A stretch of DNA of 64,000 nt from positions 248,001 to 312,000 of the forward strand of contig JAIWNI010000009.1 in the NCBI GenBank assembly GCA_025331435.1, written 5' to 3'. Position 1 is the first letter of the stretch; each line of letters starts with the position of its first letter. Shown piece by piece: positions 61,617-64,000 of the stretch. Below the pieces are notes generated by a model. That model did no database searches, was not told where the DNA came from, and worked only from the letters and a program-made list of their open reading frames with translations. A program made the translations under genes and the position numbers. This DNA comes from Choanephora cucurbitarum. Taxonomy: Eukaryota > Mucoromycota > Mucoromycetes > Mucorales > Choanephoraceae.

Positions 61617-62584
61617 ATGATGTTCATATCAAAAGAAGATCGCACACTTTTTGATCAAATTTCAAGAGAAAATGTTACAAACTATATTTTAGGTACATTT
61701 TTTTCTTCTTACTTAGCTATGACTTTTGTCTGATATCATTGCTATTTTGCGTGCATGTATAGACTTTGTCTCCAGAGAGTACGAAGCCATTATTTATTGC
61801 CCACCTTCAAGAAAATCTCAAAGAGCAAACACAATCACACAAGATATCGTTGAAGATTACTTTTCGAACAAAAAGAAAAAAGATAAACATTATAAAAGCC
61901 GATCCAATTTTGATCATTCTGGACTCCCATCACCACCCTTATCATCTTCACCCGAGAGAAAATCATACAGAAATACTATGACTCCAACCATCAGTTATCC
62001 TCCTACTCCCCCAGATACACCCATGTCTTTGCGTTGTTACATTGAAAACGTTGTCAAGAAATCTGGTACAAGTACCGGTACACTCTTAACATCCCTAGCC
62101 TATGCTCGTCGATTGAGAGCAAAACTATCACGAACCTCAAAAGGTAAGAAAAGAAGGAACACTCAATTAGATAGATACACAAAAAAACTGACCATCAGAA
62201 AAAAAATCAGGCATGGAATGCACACATCATCGTATCTTCTTGGCAACACTAATTGTTACATCTAAATATATACATGATTCGGCTATCAAGAACAAATATT
62301 GGGTCCGCTATGCGCTCCAATTTTTTTCAGCCTCTGAAATCAATCTGATGGAAAAGCAACTGTTACATCTTTTGGACTACCAATTGGGTATTTCCCCTTT
62401 GGAGTTTGATCAGATCATTTGTGATACACTTCAACTTGATGCTCAATATCGTCAGCCTGAAAGATCCTTTATTGACTTCACTGAACAAGCAGAGTATTAT
62501 TACTCTTATCCCACTCTCTCCTCCTACGAAACGAGTCCTTCGTTTATTTCTGTGGAACTCTCAAATGAGAATTCACCTGTGTAA
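61617..62584 (+). CDS. Pcl-type cyclin (Pho85/Cdk5 cyclin)
   Basis: Three exons: from ATG 61617 (MMFISKEDRTLFDQISRENV), intron about 61691-61760, the exon with DFVSREYEAIIYCPPSR, and the exon from about 62211. About 275 residues. The cyclin box is YIENVVKKSGTSTGTLLTSLAYARRLRAK, then, after the last splice, HHRIFLATLIVTSKYIHDSAIKN, WVRYALQFFSASEINLMEKQLLHLLDYQLGIS, the fungal Pcl cyclin pattern. A basic, S/P-rich insert (SPPLSSSPERK, SYPPTPPDTP) holds several S/TP sites, sensible targets of a proline-directed CDK. Pcl cyclins steer Pho85/Cdk5-type kinases in the cell cycle and nutrient responses. The gene converges on the forkhead gene (137 bases). Confidence 0.85.
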
Positions 62585-62721
62585 AAATTTTTTTTATTCC
62601 AAAAGTACTTGTTTTCTTCAAAAAAAAAAAACTGATATGGATTCCCTTTTTTATTACAAGTTCGTATTTTAAATAGCATAAAACAAAATAAAATTAGTTA
62701 AAAGAGAGATACTGGTGGTAC

Positions 62722-63743
62722 TTAAAGCATAGACTCAACAAAGCAACCTTGATGGTTTGATTGAAAGCAAAAACCAGTGAACGATGTAGACAAATGGTCT
62801 TTTTCTTCTGGTTCGTACGACCATGGCGATGTCATTATAGCATGGGACGATGATGGCCAATACAAATCATTGCCAAACACTACCGCTTGATCTAGAATGA
62901 CAGAGGACGGTATTGATTCAACAGTCCCATGCAAATAGGGTTCCGGTTTCGGGGACGAGAGCAAAGTGGTAGTAGTGGTAATAGTGTTGAAGAGATCCTC
63001 ATCATGACCATCCAGATCAACTCCGCTATCCCCGCCATCAGAATCATAAAGCATTGGATTGGACAATGCTTGTCGTACCTTTTTAGATGGATTAGGCTTT
63101 CTATAGGAAGTTATTGTTGGACGCATTCGAAAAGTGGTAAACAGATGATTGGAGGAAGCATTTTTGGATTCTGTTTGCTTTTGTTGTTGTTGTTGCAGAG
63201 ACCCATGCCTACTATATCTTGAACATGGCTTTGTGTTTTGTAACTGACGAGGCACATGCCCTCCTCTTAAGAGGTTGTTGATGTAAGGTTGTTCATAACC
63301 TGGCTGAATAGTCCAGTAAGAGCCTTTACCTGAAGAAGGAACGCTTAATTTACGCTCAACTTTAGTAAATGCTTTATGCAATGATAAATTATGACGAATC
63401 GAATTCTAAAGCCAATTTGTTAGTATTTTTTTTCTTTCTACTATATAGAAAAGAGGAGAGGGAGAAAACTTACTTGCCATCTGTTGTCTTTGGACGAATA
63501 ACATGGATAGTGTCTCGAGATCCACTTGTATATTTCACTCAGTGTTAGCCTTTGATGCTCGCTAGATAGGATAGCATGAGCAATAATAGTTGCATATGAA
63601 AATGGTGGTTTTTCATCTAGTTTGACAGGTTTCCAAGCTGACTGAATATGCATAGCGCCTGGCGGTACTTTTCTTACATAACCAGAATGGACTGTGGTTT
63701 TATTTTTGGAAGATTCACTTTTGACGAATGAATTCTTATGCAT
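62722..63743 (-). CDS. Forkhead transcription factor
   Basis: Two exons from ATG 63743. The forkhead domain lies near residues 42-140: DEKPPFSYATIIAHAILSSE, RLTLSEIYKWISRHYPCYSS, DNRWQNSIRHNLSLHKAFTK after splicing, and GKGSYWTIQPGYE. The recognition-helix sequence NSIRHNLSLH is intact. The remaining 190 residues are disordered with poly-Q and a D/G-rich patch. The stop is at 62722-62724. Total length is about 320 residues. No FHA domain is visible, so it is not the Fkh1/Fkh2 type; it is nearer to the Hcm1/Sep1-like or fungal Fox group, but that needs a tree. The 5' exon starts MHKNSFVKSESSKNKTT. Confidence 0.92.
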
Positions 63744-64000
63744 AATATGATTTTAACTTTTTGGTTGTTAACTATTGAAAATGAATGGTGTACGTCGTAA
63801 ATGAGACCAGCACAAAAAAAAAGACGATAAGAAAATCAAAGGAACAGCAAGAAAATAGAAGAACAAAAAACGAAAGGAATAGCAGCTGAATGATAGCCTT
63901 TTATACTTATGGCCACCACTTCTCTTCCCGAAGTAAGTGCATGCTGTACTACATGTCATGGTATCTTTTTTTTTACTGATCTTAGCAACTTTATCATTAT
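63744..64000. other. Upstream region of the forkhead gene, cut by the window end
   Basis: Pyrimidine/purine-biased promoter text continuing to the end of the window. A short reverse frame (63768-63959) is low-complexity and not supported. Confidence 0.35.

Overview
The window is nuclear DNA from a fungus. Genes are broken by many short introns (about 45 to 75 bases, GT...AG, often with a TAAC/TAAT-like branch site). The DNA is AT-rich with long T and CT tracts ahead of start codons. The set includes a class IV chitin synthase, a Zn(II)2Cys6 regulator, an AreA/NIT2-type GATA factor, a Bfa1/Byr4 protein and an Ssk2-type MAPKKK. Several genes are missing from budding yeast but shared with animals: muskelin, TRAP1, eIF3d, DNAJC11, ZNHIT2 and a MEA1-like protein. 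With the compact AT-rich layout this suggests an early-diverging fungus, most likely Mucoromycota/Mucorales. The phylum is an inference; the fungal identity is firm.

Layout. 1-5.7 kb: 3' part of an armadillo-like/BTB protein and a reverse-strand F-BAR RhoGAP. 5.7-11.6 kb: a doubtful ORF, ATP synthase subunit e, a Bfa1/Byr4 spindle-checkpoint protein and a Dabb protein. 11.7-19.8 kb, all reverse: class IV chitin synthase, DNAJC11-like J protein and the U6 exonuclease USB1. 19.9-30.8 kb, all forward: MEA1-like acidic protein, NHP6-type HMG protein, CNNM/MAM3 transporter, HAD phosphatase, TRAP1 and kynureninase. 31.1-35.4 kb: a short Zn2Cys6 protein, then the largest gene-poor stretch, with a probably decayed coding relic and one candidate small secreted protein. 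35.4-42.4 kb: muskelin, a two-finger C2H2 protein, ZNHIT2, a peroxisomal alpha/beta hydrolase and a small two-exon gene. 44.4-51.8 kb: GATA factor, snapin, eIF3d, VPS36 and a lysophosphatidate acyltransferase. 52.3-64 kb: Ssk2-type MAPKKK, TYW1, CPSF30, a Pcl-type cyclin and a forkhead factor.

No shared pathway unites the window; it is mostly ordinary housekeeping and regulatory content. Themes that recur are cell-cycle control (Bfa1/Byr4, Pcl cyclin, forkhead), RNA processing and translation (USB1, CPSF30, TYW1, eIF3d), mitochondria (ATP synthase e, DNAJC11, TRAP1) and endolysosomal traffic (VPS36, snapin). I see no CRISPR array, intact transposon, rRNA or convincing tRNA. Exon joints were worked out by eye from reading frame, splice sites and family conservation, so CDS spans include introns. 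I found no clear sign of a wholly new system; the best leads are listed as findings.
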